A DNA stretch of 64,000 bases from Megalopta genalis. Taxonomy: Eukaryota; Arthropoda; Insecta; Hymenoptera; Halictidae. Positions 33,230-44,913 of the stretch are shown piece by piece. The DNA lies in assembly GCF_051020955.1 (NCBI RefSeq), contig NC_135029.1, forward strand, positions 4,426,001 to 4,490,000. The letters run 5' to 3'. Position 1 is the stretch's first letter, and each line of letters begins with the position of its first letter. Position numbers and translations under genes: made by a program. Under the pieces are notes generated by a model that was not told the DNA's origin, searched no databases, and was given only the letters and a program-made list of their open reading frames with translations.

Positions 33230-33827
33230 ACAGAGGGTGTACACGAAAGTTGGGACCAAGCATATGCTATGTGTTACTGAGGTCATATATATGAGAAGGA
33301 TTCGTATAAATTTATATCCGAAAATGTTTTGTTGTCAAGATATAAGCTTTTAAAGATATTTATGATTTATTGTAGGAGTTATAAGAAATGTTCGACAATT
33401 CTACCCACTGCAAGAATACAGGCTATCGTTCGTCGAATTAGTGATTGTCGAACTCTTTCAAATATTCCATCTCTATTGGAAATTGAATACATTTCCAGAT
33501 ATGATGTGCATAATTTTTGATCTTGTCAATGCGTAATTGGTAAACAGAATCATGATTTTTATGGGAAATGTTAAGCAATAATCTTAATTCTATTCTCATT
33601 TGTTTATTATTCACAATTAGAATTATTAAATGATAATATTGTCGAATATAGTTTAATTCGATGTCTGCAGGAAAATTTTTTTGAAAAATTGGAAAAAGGA
33701 TTAAAAATAGAGATTCGAACACCGTCAAAGAGATAAGAATACAATGAATAAAGGTTTTCGTAAGTTACTTAACTTAGTGATACTATTTAGTATTTGGTTG
33801 TTTTATTGCTGTTCGATCACCCTGTAT
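33230..33827. mobile_element. Possible element with ACAGAGGGTGT / CACCCTGTATA ends
   Basis: Starts ATACAGAGGGTGTACACGAA and ends GATCACCCTGTATATA about 600 bp later. The short inverted terminus resembles the CAGGGTG ends used by several insect DNA transposons, including the element at 24418. The interior is AT-rich with no recognisable transposase. Homology between the two ends is only about 10 bp. Confidence 0.4.
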
Positions 33828-36438
33828 ATATCGAACGCATCCGGCTCTGTATTTATTTACATTTTCAACGAACATTATTATACCATCGAATAATTAATTA
33901 TGAAACTGACCTGTTTGATTTCGGGATACATTTCTGGAGCGCAGAACTAATATTGTGTTTTGATCGATAATATTTAAAAAAACAAAATGGAAATATGGAA
34001 AAATGATATAATAGCCTTTGGAATATTCCGCCATGCTTCGCAATGTGCACGATTCCCGTGGAGAATGCGCAATTTATTATCGTTTTTTAACAAACAGTAC
34101 TGTGAATTTTATAAAGCACTTTTGCATAAATGTTTATGGAATTCTCATTAAAAAAAATTAAATTTGAATAACTGTCGTGAAATTTTATAATTCCAATATG
34201 AATAATCGTACGAATAAATACGAAGACCTTTGCGAAAATATAAAGTACATTATAAAATACTACAAATTACTTTCACAATGACAAGAGATTTCGATGGTGT
34301 ATTTATAGGATTAATGAAACCCTGTAATTATGCAGGTCGAGGTATCAACGCAGCGCATACTTTACGCATGGAAATAAATCGAATAATATTTCTCTGCACC
34401 GAGTTTCGTTTTCCGGAGAATCGATTTTGAACGTTCTACGCATACCCATGAGATTCGGTGCTATCACTACCTATTTCTACTTGGAACAATATTTGTACTG
34501 TAGAATTGTCATGGAAATTGTCTTCTTCCGTGATAAAAATTGCTAAAATTTGCTGTAAAATCACAAACGGCATACTTTAGTTCGTTGTCTAGTTAAATAA
34601 AAATGAGATACGTAAGTAATATTTTGAAATCGCTTTGGAAGTAGAAATAGCAAGCATTGGTCAGACACGTTGTGCAATATATGTACATACTTTCAAATAC
34701 ACGTTCATTGAATTTTGTGAAACTGCTACCAAAATAAAAACTGAAATTCTGTATAAAAGTAAGTATATACAATTAGCGTATACATGATTCTGACTTTTTA
34801 CGACTGAAAAATGAATGCCAAATTCTTTCTGGTGTCTTCGTTAATTATTTATACTGTCTTCATCTGTTTCATTATTACCAAACCATGAATCTTTATGCAA
34901 ATACTGATTTTCGTAGACTACTTTATAGAAATCTGTATAAGGATACATTTTTCTGCAATGATTATAAAGATCTTTTTAATAGATATGAATGAAAAATGTT
35001 AACACTTTTGGTTTATGCACGAGCTACCTTGTATTTTCTAAAGCCACAAATATTATAAACACGTATCCATATATAATAAATAGAACTTATTTGACAATAT
35101 TTTATGTACCTAGGTAGTAGACAAGGTAGTTTGCAAGTAAGTTTTACAGAAAAATTGGTGAGAGATCGATCCATTAATAAGCAATCAAACAATCCTTTAT
35201 CTCTTCCAAGAGCATTGGCGAATGCAAAATATTTTAATATCGATTGCGACAAAATCAAGCTACCGATAGCATTGTTCAACTAATAAAGTCATTGTTCGAT
35301 TCTTGCATTTTCGATCAAAAATATCATCCTCTATAACTAGAAAATACAATACCAGACAAATACAAAACAGTAAAAACATTTAAAGAATTAAAAAGATCTG
35401 TTGCATTATTTCCAATTCATTAAAATGATTAAGATAAAGTTTCCATAAAAATCCACAGTTTTCCTATAACACTACCTGCTATGCTGTTCAATAACAGATC
35501 AGTTTCCAATAATGGTCTTCTCGTCGACATTCAGTTTGAACAGAAACGGCAAGGTCTCCTTTGAACGAAGAAGTTAAGAAAAGCGAAGATCGAATCCTAT
35601 TGGAGAGCGAAGTCCAAAGTGTTGCAATGCAAATTCGCGTCTTGTACGAATTTTTACACAGCGAAGTTTACTACACCAGCAGCTCGAGTCAGCTATTTTT
35701 GAGAGGACACGGATAAGTGGTGCTTTCACCTGTCGTTAAATTAATGTTTGCGTCAGCTTCTTAAAAGTTAATTTATTGCTTCACGGTTTTAGTGGATAGA
35801 CATGCTTCTAGTAGATAGACACATTTCTAGAATACTTGCTTGTTATTTCTCACTAGATGCAGCGGGTTGGTTAAAATATTTGAATTCAGAATTTGAATTT
35901 TATGAATATTGAAATCACAGAGATGTGTGTTCTGTGGAAAAACATTGAACACTTTCGTATTTTCGTTTTCATCGAAGTTGCATTTTTGTGCACTGTAATT
36001 AATCGTCAGATGATGGACCATTTAAAATTTTTCAAAACATATTTTTGGAATTACTCGTTTTTGTCCTATTAGTACTTCTATTGTTTTTAGTGTAACAGCA
36101 ATTTATTCGATTCGATTGCCGAAAATAAAATGTATAGGAGACGATTTAAACAACGATGGATCAAAATAATAGATTTTTAACAAAAAATTTAATTGTAAAT
36201 AGATTTAAATATGGATAAATTTGCATTATAATAGATTTTAAATTTACAATTCGGAAAGAATTCTTTCCAAATTGTCCATTCTCGTTTACAATCTGGGGGA
36301 CAACTGGAGAGAATTTACTGTATAACATGCAATAGCATTTCAAACATATTATTTGAAGCAGCATTTCAAACATATTATTTGAAATAATATTTTGAACCTA
36401 TTGTCTGGAATAGCATTCCAAGTAATATTATTTCGGAC
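33828..36438. other. AT-rich stretch with no supported gene
   Basis: Frames are short. 35340-35465 is a degraded GACTGCGG-family fragment (GCATTATTTCCAATTCATTA, CATAAAAATCCACAGTTTTC). 36325-36400 has a short direct repeat, CATTTCAAACATATTATTTG, twice. Confidence 0.4.
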
Positions 36439-36996
36439 GTGCCAAGGTCTGTCGACGATACCACTGAGCACTATGACGTCCTAACAGTGGAGCATCGGAG
36501 ATCACCGATCCACATTAGAGACACGTCGCATCGTTCCGAGGAAGAGATCACGTTCCCCGATCGTTATTACGAATTACCGAGTCCCGTGATAGGTCCGAAG
36601 AGAAAAATGTGTCCCGACGCCAGCGTCGGAGCTCGAGACCCCCATAAAAACCATAGACGCCGCTACTCGACTGGCCACTCGGTTGTCTCCGTCCTCTTTC
36701 TCGTTGCGATCTCGCTTTTTCCTCTTGGCAGCCAGACTCGCTTCTTTCGACGAGGATCCAGCCGCTCGTTCCGCAGGATGCACTGGCTGACGCCAAAGTG
36801 TCACTCGGAGACTGCGGTCTTCTGTTTCGTGAAACTTTCCCGGCGAAAGTGTTCTCGAGAGGAGGAACAGCTCCACGGTGACCATCGTGAATGCAAATTG
36901 AAATCGCCGACGCCTGCACTCGGAACCCTCGGATTTGTTCTTCGCAATTTTCCCCTTGCTTTCGCTCCTGTCATCGAGCTGCTCGATTACGAATGA
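36439..36996 (+). other. GC-rich island with the longest stop-free frame in the window
   Basis: The + strand is stop-free for 185 codons (36439-36996), while the minus strand is stop-free for 123 and 103 codons in two frames over the same DNA. Frames on both strands indicate that GC-rich composition rather than coding explains them. The + frame begins with GTG, not ATG. The first in-frame ATG (36607) would give about 130 residues with a hydrophobic stretch (VLFLVAISLFPLG) and no known domain. It is more likely a conserved non-coding or promoter-like island. Confidence 0.3.
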
Positions 36997-37134
36997 TGTT
37001 TATGTAAACCATGACCCAGTCAGGATCAGCTCATATCTTTTATCGAGATTACTTGCTTAGGGATTGTTCATTAGGTATTGCGCGTCTGCCGGAACTGATC
37101 CAGACACTGGTTTGTTTGTTTTTAACCTCGCTGA

Positions 37135-37156
37135 TCTTCTTGGGTCTCTATAGACC
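37135..37156. repeat. Perfect 20-bp palindrome
   Basis: TTGGGTCTCTATAGACCCAA is self-complementary over 9-bp arms with two central bases. Function unknown. Confidence 0.6.
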
Positions 37157-38683
37157 CAAGGGTGGTGCTAATTACAGTGCAGCGATCAATTGCTGTGTCT
37201 TGGGTTCGTTTGCAGGCTTAATTAACTTTATATTTGTCGACTAAGACACATAAAATAGTTTTATTCTATTATTTTGCTTGTTTTGAATAAAAAAAGTTGA
37301 ATTCGATAATTATAAATTTAATTAAGCTCGAATCAAGCAAAAAACACAGCAATTGGTCACCCCTCACTAACCAGCTCCACTAACCTATGATTCGAAATGA
37401 AATTCACGTTTGTAAAGATTCTATATTTCTAAATATTTCGTTTATTTATGTACATTATTTATCTTTTCGTTTTTACGCAAAATGAAGATTGTTTGCAACA
37501 ATGGTAAAAATTGACCCTGCATCTCAAGTTCTTCGATTACTAATTTTAATAGATTGAAAAAAAAATTAACATACAGTAATGTATTAATATAGATGCACAT
37601 AGACAACATGGATGATAGGATCATCATATTGATGGGTAAACATAATGAAAAAATAATATAAATCATCAATTTATATATAAAACTTTTCTTTTTCCATTCG
37701 TTCTTAATCCGGGGCCACGGAAATTGTAACAGACCCGGAAACTGGGACAGTGAATTTTATTTAAAAATACGATCAACAAATGGACTCTCATTTTTCATTT
37801 TTCATATATTCTAATTTTGTTTATTATATTTATATTGTATTTCTTTTTATAATTATAGGGAATTTAATTTCTGGCTCGCAAACATTACAAAGTTAACGCA
37901 TTATTTACCGGCGATCACATTTCACAATTCACTAAAGTCCATAATTTACACTTCAAAATTGCTTAATTAATTGTTTATTGGTAAGTCATCTACAGTTCTG
38001 GCTGCTTTGTGTTCCATTTTTAATAAATCCTGTCACTCAAATATATGAATTATAAATAAGTATTTAAGCAACGTCGTTCTTTATCACTTTAATGAAGAAA
38101 GATGATAATACAAATAATTGGAAAGCTGTTTAATATCAGAAGATGAATGAATGCTTCCTCGAATTGGTCTTCATTTCGTTCCTCGTGCGATTTACGAAAT
38201 TTTATGATTATTTCATTCTGCTTATTAGAAACATCTATGTTATTAAAGACATAAGAGAGAAAAGGAACATTAAATACCACGATTGATTGAGAACCGACAG
38301 ACTCGTTTTATTGCGCTTCTAATACGGCACAATGGAAAAAAGAACTAAAGAGATATTGTCCAGCAGACTTAATAGACGGTTAAATGATAGTTAAAGAGGT
38401 CTCATCGATGCAGATGTTTATATTGTGACACAATTGTACGGTGAGTGGTACTTAACAGATTATTTATTGGAAATCTATTAATAGTCGTTTCAATGATTGA
38501 ACGGTGTGCAAAAGAAGCTCGATAATTTTCTTTTAAATAATATTTTCAAAAGAACTTGTTTCATTGTTAAGAACTATATATTCGATAACTGTCGGTAGGG
38601 ACTTTATTCAATAAATTGTTACATTGGACACATATTATACAAACAATATCTAATGTAAATATCTGGGAATTATTAATTAATAG
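37157..38683. other. AT-rich stretch with no supported gene
   Basis: Only degraded repeat traces, notably TTTTTACGCAAAATGAAGAT at 37470 (GACTGCGG-family interior). No exon or RNA is supported. Confidence 0.35.
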
Positions 38684-38889
38684 TCTGTGAACCTAGTGTT
38701 AATAACTGATGTAAAATTATTATATATATATAATAATTATTATATATATATAATAATTATTATAATTATATAAAAATTATATTATTATATAAAAATTATA
38801 TTATTATATAAAAATTATATTATTATAATTATATAAAAATTATTATATATATAATAATTTTACATCAGTTATTAACACTAGGTTCACAG
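38684..38889. repeat. AT-rich hairpin, first of a linked pair
   Basis: CTGTGAACCTAGTGTTAATA with ACTGATGTAAAATTATTA at the left is exactly inverted at the right end (to CTAGGTTCACAG at 38878-38889). The interior is almost pure AT with three direct copies of a TATAAAAATTATATTAT-like unit. Arms of about 50 bp. Confidence 0.88.
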
Positions 38890-39018
38890 ATCACTAAAAG
38901 CAGCTACTATCTTATGTCACAACTATATATCTGAATAAATGTATAGTTGTGACATAAGATAGTAGCTGCTTTTAGTGATCTGTGAGCCTAGCGTTAATAA
39001 CTGATGTAAAATTATTAT
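38851..39018. repeat. Near-perfect hairpin sharing an arm with the preceding one
   Basis: An arm at 38851-38926 pairs with 38938-39018 across a loop of about 12 nt (TATCTGAATAAATG region), with only about two mismatches in ~75 bp. The left arm is also the right arm of the hairpin at 38684, so the locus is arm, inverted arm, arm. A MITE or hairpin-RNA origin is possible. Confidence 0.88.
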
Positions 39019-40150
39019 TTTATGAAGTAACCGTTGCCAAAGCGATCGAAGTCCATTTGCTAGAATCACAAAAGACAAGTCACCGACCAGGAAAGTACTA
39101 GAACTCTTCATCGATCAACGTTAGTGGAAATGCATTCGTTCCCGAGAGTTCGCTGTGAAAAGTGCATTATCCCGGCCAAAAGATTTATGTTTGCAAGGAT
39201 TATCGTTTATACTTCCTCGTTTGCATATTTACCATGCTCCTGTCTAATAATGTCCTACACGGTTATTCACCGGCGACCCACATCGATTTTCCGTTCAGGT
39301 CGTCTGATATTTTAGCTAAAAAAGAGATAAATAATCATGAAACACATCGTGATATCGTGTGTGCGTACATAATTATGATGCACGCGCGCTCCAATATTGG
39401 TGGCTATCATGGATCACCGTTGATCCACGCGGCATGAATTGCTAATTACATAAAATCGGCGCACCAGGAAACATGATAACGACTGCAGCTAACATAACTT
39501 ATAATCTGTCTAATTAATGCGGATACAGAAATTTTTCTCTGATCAACGGTATCATAAAAGTTTGGAAAAAATTACGTATAGCGCATGTATACGTGATATG
39601 TATAGGTGTAATCTTTTGGTGATGGTTCAACCATAAAATAGTTTGTTTCCATGAACTTTTAATAGGAAAACACTGCACGAATTCAAAATAATATTTTTGT
39701 TCAGTTTGAAAAATGTGTGCGTAGTATGAATATTTTTTTTATACTCTGAAAAGTTTTATTATTTCTATCGAATTTTTATGCAAAATGAAAATAGTTTGCA
39801 GCAAAAAAGAAACCCTGAATCACAAGTTCTTTATTATTATTTTACTATATTTACTATTTACTATTTATAATTTTAATTATTTTGATATATTTACTATTTA
39901 TTATTTTTACTTTAATAGTTTAAAACTACATTAACATACAATATGGCAGGATTGAATGTACTCAAATTTCTCACAAGTTCTATAATAATTAGTCTGTGAA
40001 TCTTTATGCAAAATGACAATTTTTGCTTTGTTAAATAATTTGAATAAGTCGGAATTAATACATCAACGTTCTTAATTATTTCGAGTCTTTTGACTATTTC
40101 AAATTTCATCGTTCCATTGTCATCTAAATGCATGAAATTCGTAGTCTAAT
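39019..40150. other. Stretch with GACTGCGG-family remnants, no gene
   Basis: 39768-39800 (CGAATTTTTATGCAAAATGA) and 39992-40149 (TAGTCTGTGAATCTTTATGC to ATGAAATTCGTAGTCTAATT) are diverged family copies, the second with both ends. 39835-39910 is a TTTACTATTTAC-type simple repeat. Short frames at 39124-39437 have no recognised content. Confidence 0.45.
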
Positions 40151-40168
40151 TATATATATGTTATATAA

Positions 40169-40235
<67 letters not shown>

Positions 40236-40255
40236 ATTATTAATATATATATTCA
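40151..40255. repeat. (AT)n microsatellite
   Basis: A long uninterrupted AT dinucleotide run (about 40171-40233), flanked by TTATTAATATAT on both sides. Confidence 0.93.
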
Positions 40256-40521
40256 TTAAAAAAATTTATCACAAAATTTCTCATAGAAAAGATACTATAA
40301 TCTCAGTATCTGTAAAAGAAGAAGTGTGGTAGCAACCATGTTGACTGGTCTGGGCAGTTCTAGTGTCAATTGACCCTTGCACTATGGCGCAAAAATATTA
40401 TCTAGCTAATGTATTCCTAACTGTAAAACTACACAAGTGTTCAATGAACTGCAATCAAAGGATTGATACGTTCCAGAGAAATGACTTGAGAAATACGAAC
40501 AACAATCTCGATAACTGAACT

Positions 40522-40827
40522 TTTAGCCAGTTAATAGCGTTTGTCGTGTATACACGTCGATGCGTTCGACATGTTTACTCGTCGTTATGTCTTTCTTGTT
40601 GATGTATTTTATTATTATTATTTGAGAATTTTTAAGTTCATAATAACAATAACTTTTCAGAAATAAATTCTTAAGTCTTTCTTAAATAAAAACTTAGTTT
40701 TTCTTCGTTTTTCATACAATTTGTAATAGGACCATTTTGCCCTGCGTTCGTCGTGTACACACGTCATCTCTTGATTTTAATTCCGCACAGGGGTTTCTAA
40801 AACTAAATTCGACGCTCAACTGGTTAA
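40522..40827. mobile_element. Probable degraded TTAA-type MITE, TTAACCAGTT family
   Basis: The right end reads inward TTAACCAGTTGAGCGTCGAA, the left end TTTAGCCAGTTAATAGCGTT. Subterminal CGTCGTGTACACACGTCA and GTCGTGTATACACGTCGATG also correspond. Diverged relatives of the terminus occur at 2727 and 49370. The left TTAA is mutated. Confidence 0.5.
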
Positions 40828-40840
40828 ATACATTAAATTC

Positions 40841-41380
40841 TCCCTAAATGACGCTCAGCTTGGAATAAAAATGGACAATTTCGGAAGAGGAGATACGATT
40901 AGTCGAGCCTCGCGGTTCGTTTTGATAGTCACCAATTTTCAACAACTATAAAAACCGCAAGGCTCAATTAACACTTTATCGACCGCTAGCCTATTTATCG
41001 GCTTTTCGATTGCCAATGTTTATCGATCGCTAGCCTATTAATCGGCTTTTCGATTGCCAATGCTTATCGACCGATAGCCTATTAATCGACTTTTAGCTAT
41101 CGACAGTTTTCGCTTCTTTACTGTTTTGTTAGTAGCTGACCTCCCCATATCCTTATGAATTATAATTATAATAATAATTATTATTTATTATTATTTTTAA
41201 AGGAATAAGCACAACACAATGAATAGCGAAAATTTAGCCGGTACTGGGAGCAAATGCGCGCGCGACTAAGCCAGTCCTTACTGAGTGGCAGCCTCAACCA
41301 CGACCGGACGATAAAGTGTTAATGGTACCTCCTCTTCCCAAATTGTCCATTTTTATTCCAAGCTGAGCGTCAATCAGGGA
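40841..41380. mobile_element. Inverted-repeat element interrupted by a TTAA MITE
   Basis: Arms 40841-40892 and 41329-41380 are inverted repeats of about 52 bp (GACGCTCAGCTTGGAATAAA and continuing), with a few mismatches. Between them lies a 355-bp TTAA MITE (40968-41322) that must have inserted later. The remaining interior of the outer element is only about 80 bp. Confidence 0.75.
40968..41322 (+). mobile_element. TTAA-flanked MITE, TTAACACTTTATCG family, copy 2 (355 bp), nested
   Basis: TTAA at 40968-40971 and 41319-41322. It is the reverse complement of 29078-29449 with near identity, and holds the same subterminal ~43-bp tandem repeat at 40975-41105. It is nested inside the inverted-repeat element 40841-41380. 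Confidence 0.92.
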
Positions 41381-41464
41381 ACATTTACTGGAGCTCCGAG
41401 TATTGCAAACGTTGCAATAGGCAGAAACGGAAAGTGTATCTTCCAAATAAGTTGGCAAACCGAA

Positions 41465-41754
41465 TTAACCCGAGAAAGATAACCTACGTCGCAGAGGCGC
41501 CTGCAAAGACTGTTGATTTTTGTTAATTTTTCATAGAGGTCTAGTGATTTAAGTTTAAAATTACTTAAAACATAAAAAAATATAATATAAATGCATTTTA
41601 TTTTGACAATAATGCCAAACCTTTAAAATGACTAGATTAACTTAAATAAATATCCATTGTTAGTATAAAATTGACGCCTTAGAAAAGCATGCGCCTCTGA
41701 AGCGTATGGTTATCTTTTACGTACGTTGTCATATGGTTATCTTTCTAGGGTTAA
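41465..41754 (+). mobile_element. piggyBac-derived MITE, copy E (290 bp)
   Basis: TTAA at 41465-41468 and 41751-41754. 5'-type end on the left (TTAACCCGAGAAAGATAACC), 3'-type end on the right. Same deletion junction and the same length as copies B and C. It lies only 142 bp from the nested MITE cluster. Confidence 0.93.
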
Positions 41755-42535
41755 TATGTAATTAATTGAAGAGATGTTGTTTCAACCGATCTAGAAAGTA
41801 ATTCCTTCGGGATCTCTCGAAAAAACCGTTCGAGAAAATACAAGTCGATATCTGTAATTTTATCCATTCTTTTCGAGAAACTTGCGCCGCGAGGTAGGTC
41901 TCCGTAGACCCTGTACTTTCCTCACCGATATCCGTCGTGATCCAAGTCTACGATTCGCGGACGGATACGGCCCAACAAATGGTGTAACGCAATTTCAGTG
42001 CATCATCGGTTAGAGAAAGGAAAAAAAAAGGAGACCGTAGATATTGAGAAACACTCGGGGAACCGCGGAGGTAACCACGTACGCTTATAGTTTTACTGGA
42101 CACGTGTATCGCAATCGTAAACTTTGAAACGCCACTAGGGAATCGTCCGCTCGAAATCGAACTTTTCTTTCCTTTTCCCCGGATCGATATACCATTTTAC
42201 TGGCACTGCAGCCCGATTACGGTGAACCATCGCTTTCATTGCTTGCAATCGTATCTATTTGCGTACGGGTACCAAGAAATTTATGCGTGTCCGCTATTGA
42301 CCGGGGATGTAATAACAGGTGTCCGAAAGGATTCTTCGACCAAATTGAATTTCGAGTGTTTTGGACATCGAATCTTTCTCTGATTCGTCAACAGTTTCAT
42401 CGCTGTCGTACTAACCTCTTGCCACACAATATCGAGTAAGACGATGATTTTGTACCTAATCTCTCAAAAGTGATTCATTTCTTCCATATCGAAATGTCAA
42501 CGAAATGCTTTATCATTCAAATATGATCCATTTCT
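41755..42535. other. GC-moderate stretch with no supported gene
   Basis: 41890-41985 is similar to 9890-9985 (GATATCC, GTGATCCAAG, CGCGGAC, ATACGGC in order), probably a dispersed repeat. The short frame at 42239-42439 has no recognised content. Confidence 0.4.
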
Positions 42536-43092
42536 TTAACCCTTTCGCTACGGCGGTTCAGTCCGCCGTAGCGCCCTTCCTGAACGGAACCACCCGCCGA
42601 AATTGTGCACATTGCGCGTGGATAGTGTATTTGGGAAGAAAAGGGATTTTTCTTTAAAACAATATAGTTATAATTTCTGCATAAGGTATAAAGTTATTTA
42701 ATAGGTAAAAAAAGTTTCATTAACAATGGAAAAAGTGAAGAAATAATATATAATATACAGTAATAAAATAAAACATAATATTCATAATACAAAACATAAT
42801 ACATAATAATTAGTCCTAAAGTTAGTACTTTCGATTTTCTATCCCTTTATGACATGTAACACAATAATAATGGGAAATGCAGGTAGAACAAATATAACTT
42901 GAATGGTGTGTCGTTTATTTCGGACTGTCGTTTGTTTGTTTCGTCAAAAGATTCACACGATAGTAACAAGAGGCGGTGCAGTCCAAAAATTAGGTCGCGA
43001 TTTTACCAGCATGTCGGATATATCTGGCGTTCGGCTCCGCGAGTGTTCATATGAATGACGGATATATCCGTCGTTCGGAGCGAAAGGGTTAA
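42536..43092. mobile_element. TTAA-flanked MITE, TTAACCCTTTCGC family, 557 bp
   Basis: TTAA at 42536-42539 and 43089-43092. Inverted termini TTAACCCTTTCGCT and AGCGAAAGGGTTAA. Short GC-rich subterminal palindromes (CGGCGGTTCAGTCCGCCG on the left, CGGATATATCCG on the right) flank an AT-rich core. No coding sequence. Confidence 0.88.
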
Positions 43093-44320
43093 GATCGAAA
43101 TTGGAATGGAATTTTATTGTTCGAACACGATTAGTTTCTTCTAGACCGAAATATAAATAAAATGTTGTCTTCTAAATCTGAATAATTAGAAATAAAAAAT
43201 AGAATTGCGTCCTTCAAATGTAAACAATTTCTTTCAGATCGTTAATGTAAACAAAACTTTATCTTACAAATATGTAATCGAATTACACGTGGCTGAATTA
43301 CTGTATGATTGAAATACAATGTAATTAAAATGCGAAATTGAATTCAAATGCAATTGAATTAGCACAACTCTGCCTACAATGCTATTCAACTGTTATGAAC
43401 CGCCTGAAGATGTAACAAACATTTACTTTCCTAACGTGCCGTGTTCATAGATGTTTAGGCAAGCGTTACGAAGACAATGTAACGGGCCCAATTCCCATAA
43501 CACGATCCAGTAGTTCTCATTTCATTTATAAACCATAACATCCGCTATGATAAGATAAATACGTGTATATAAGCCGCTGTACAACAGAGCGATAGTGATC
43601 TTCAAAATTGAAGCTATGTATAATATATCTCCTAGAAAAATGAATGCTCGAAGAATTCGCCCGCATGAACCAATTCGGAGATAAAACGTACACGAGTGAA
43701 TTTGAAAAATCCACAATTAATAATTTCTTAGATAAACGACCAAACAAATGGTTGCAGCTGCAGCTACGGAAGCTATTTTCACGCGGCAAATATAGACGGT
43801 GCACGCTCCTCCAAAATTGCAGACGGTAACATTCCTTGTTCGTGAATTCACAATGCATCAATTTGCATAAACATTCCGCGCCTATCCATCAGAAGCTGCA
43901 GAAACTTCAGCGGGAAAATCATTCGCAACGGCGCTTCATCATTCTGCGCGAAAAATGATCCTCGGCGATCGGTGACAGCTGTCGCCTTTGTGCCGTCTGC
44001 CTCACCGTCGAATTTTGTTCGAAAAACGTAACAGCGTGTCGCGGGTCGTGCTACCAATGGAAACTGTGCAGCCGAATTACGAACTGCTCCTAAACACGCG
44101 GTAGGAAGTGCGCGCAATCACCAGAACGCCGTTTCAAAGTGTTGAAAGAGTCGTGGATATCACTCGGAACCTGACAGGGCCACGCGGTCCGATGGAAAGA
44201 GACAAGAACCGATCGATTCCGTAAAAACCGGTTCAAGCCGAGTTGTTGTCACGTAAAACGGTGATCAAGAATATAAAAAAAAGGTAGTTGAGCCGTAGCC
44301 CAACTTACTACTTGCTTTTT
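43093..44320. other. Stretch with no supported gene
   Basis: Overlapping short frames on both strands at 43522-44117 in moderately GC-rich DNA, none recognisable. Minus-strand frames contain neither a signal peptide nor known motifs. Confidence 0.35.
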
Positions 44321-44377
44321 ATTGGGATTATGGAATGGAAATGAATATGATTCTAATTCTTTTCTTAACCCTTTCGA

Positions 44378-44498
44378 TACTACGAGCCACTATAGTGGCC
44401 CTCCATAAGATGCCATCGAGGTACTACGAGCCACTATAGTGGCCCTCCATAAGATGCCATCGAGGTACTAAGGGCCACTATAGTGGCCCTCCATAAGT
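44378..44498 (+). repeat. 44-bp tandem repeat x2.7 with a 12-bp palindrome
   Basis: Units start at 44378, 44422 and 44466. Each contains CCACTATAGTGG, a perfect palindrome. It forms the left part of the TTAA insertion. Confidence 0.92.
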
Positions 44499-44621
44499 TC
44501 GATCGTTTGTAGCGAATAAAGTCAGTGCTTATTGCAGAAAGCTAATTCACCTTATTTTTCTCTCAACAACGGATAAATAGATATGCCTTATTTTTTTCAA
44601 TTTTGTTTAACTTCATTTGGA

Positions 44622-44759
44622 TTAACCCTTTTGCTACGGGCGGGTTCTCCGCTGCGGTACCCCCGCAACGATCGGCGTCTTGTAGCGTGCAGCGATGTCG
44701 CAGCGCGCCGTCCAGCAGAAGTACCGCGGCGGAAAATCCGCCCGTAGCGAAAGGGTTAA
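44622..44759. mobile_element. Inner 138-bp TTAA MITE
   Basis: TTAA at both ends, with termini CCCTTTTGCTACGGGCGG and CCGCCCGTAGCGAAAGGG almost perfectly inverted over 18 bp. The GC-rich interior has further short inverted repeats (GCGGTACCCCCGC). Confidence 0.85.
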
Positions 44760-44913
44760 AAAAGACTTTATTTTATTCCTTTATTGGGAGAAGGTATATG
44801 GGCGAAAACGATCGAGCGACCAAACTCTACTAAGAGTCCGGTAAGAAAAAACGCTTCTTTTATACCCTTTTTGGGTTCGTCTTATCCACCAATCAGAGAC
44901 GTTTTACTTGTCG

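Larger units (their letters stand above)
44365..44759. mobile_element. TTAA insertion of ~395 bp, TTAACCCTTTCG family
   Basis: It is flanked by TTAA at 44365-44368 and 44756-44759, with outer termini TTAACCCTTTCG and CGAAAGGGTTAA. Comparison with 24126-24320 shows the whole segment absent there, so it is a real insertion. An internal TTAACCCTTTTGCTACGGGC at 44622 makes a second, smaller inverted-repeat unit (44622-44759). Either one element inserted beside another or the element carries a duplicated end. Confidence 0.85.
44321..44913 (+). repeat. ~195-bp repeat interrupted by a TTAA insertion
   Basis: The second copy of 24126-24320. The match breaks at TTCTTTTCTTAA (44365) and resumes after TTAA at 44756-44759 with AAAAGACTTTATTTTATTCC. 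The segment between is the inserted element. Confidence 0.88.

Noticed and set aside
38430..38460. Donor-like GGTGAGT with a preceding CAG
   Set aside because: The enclosed 27 nt contain an in-frame stop in the main frame and the acceptor has no pyrimidine tract.
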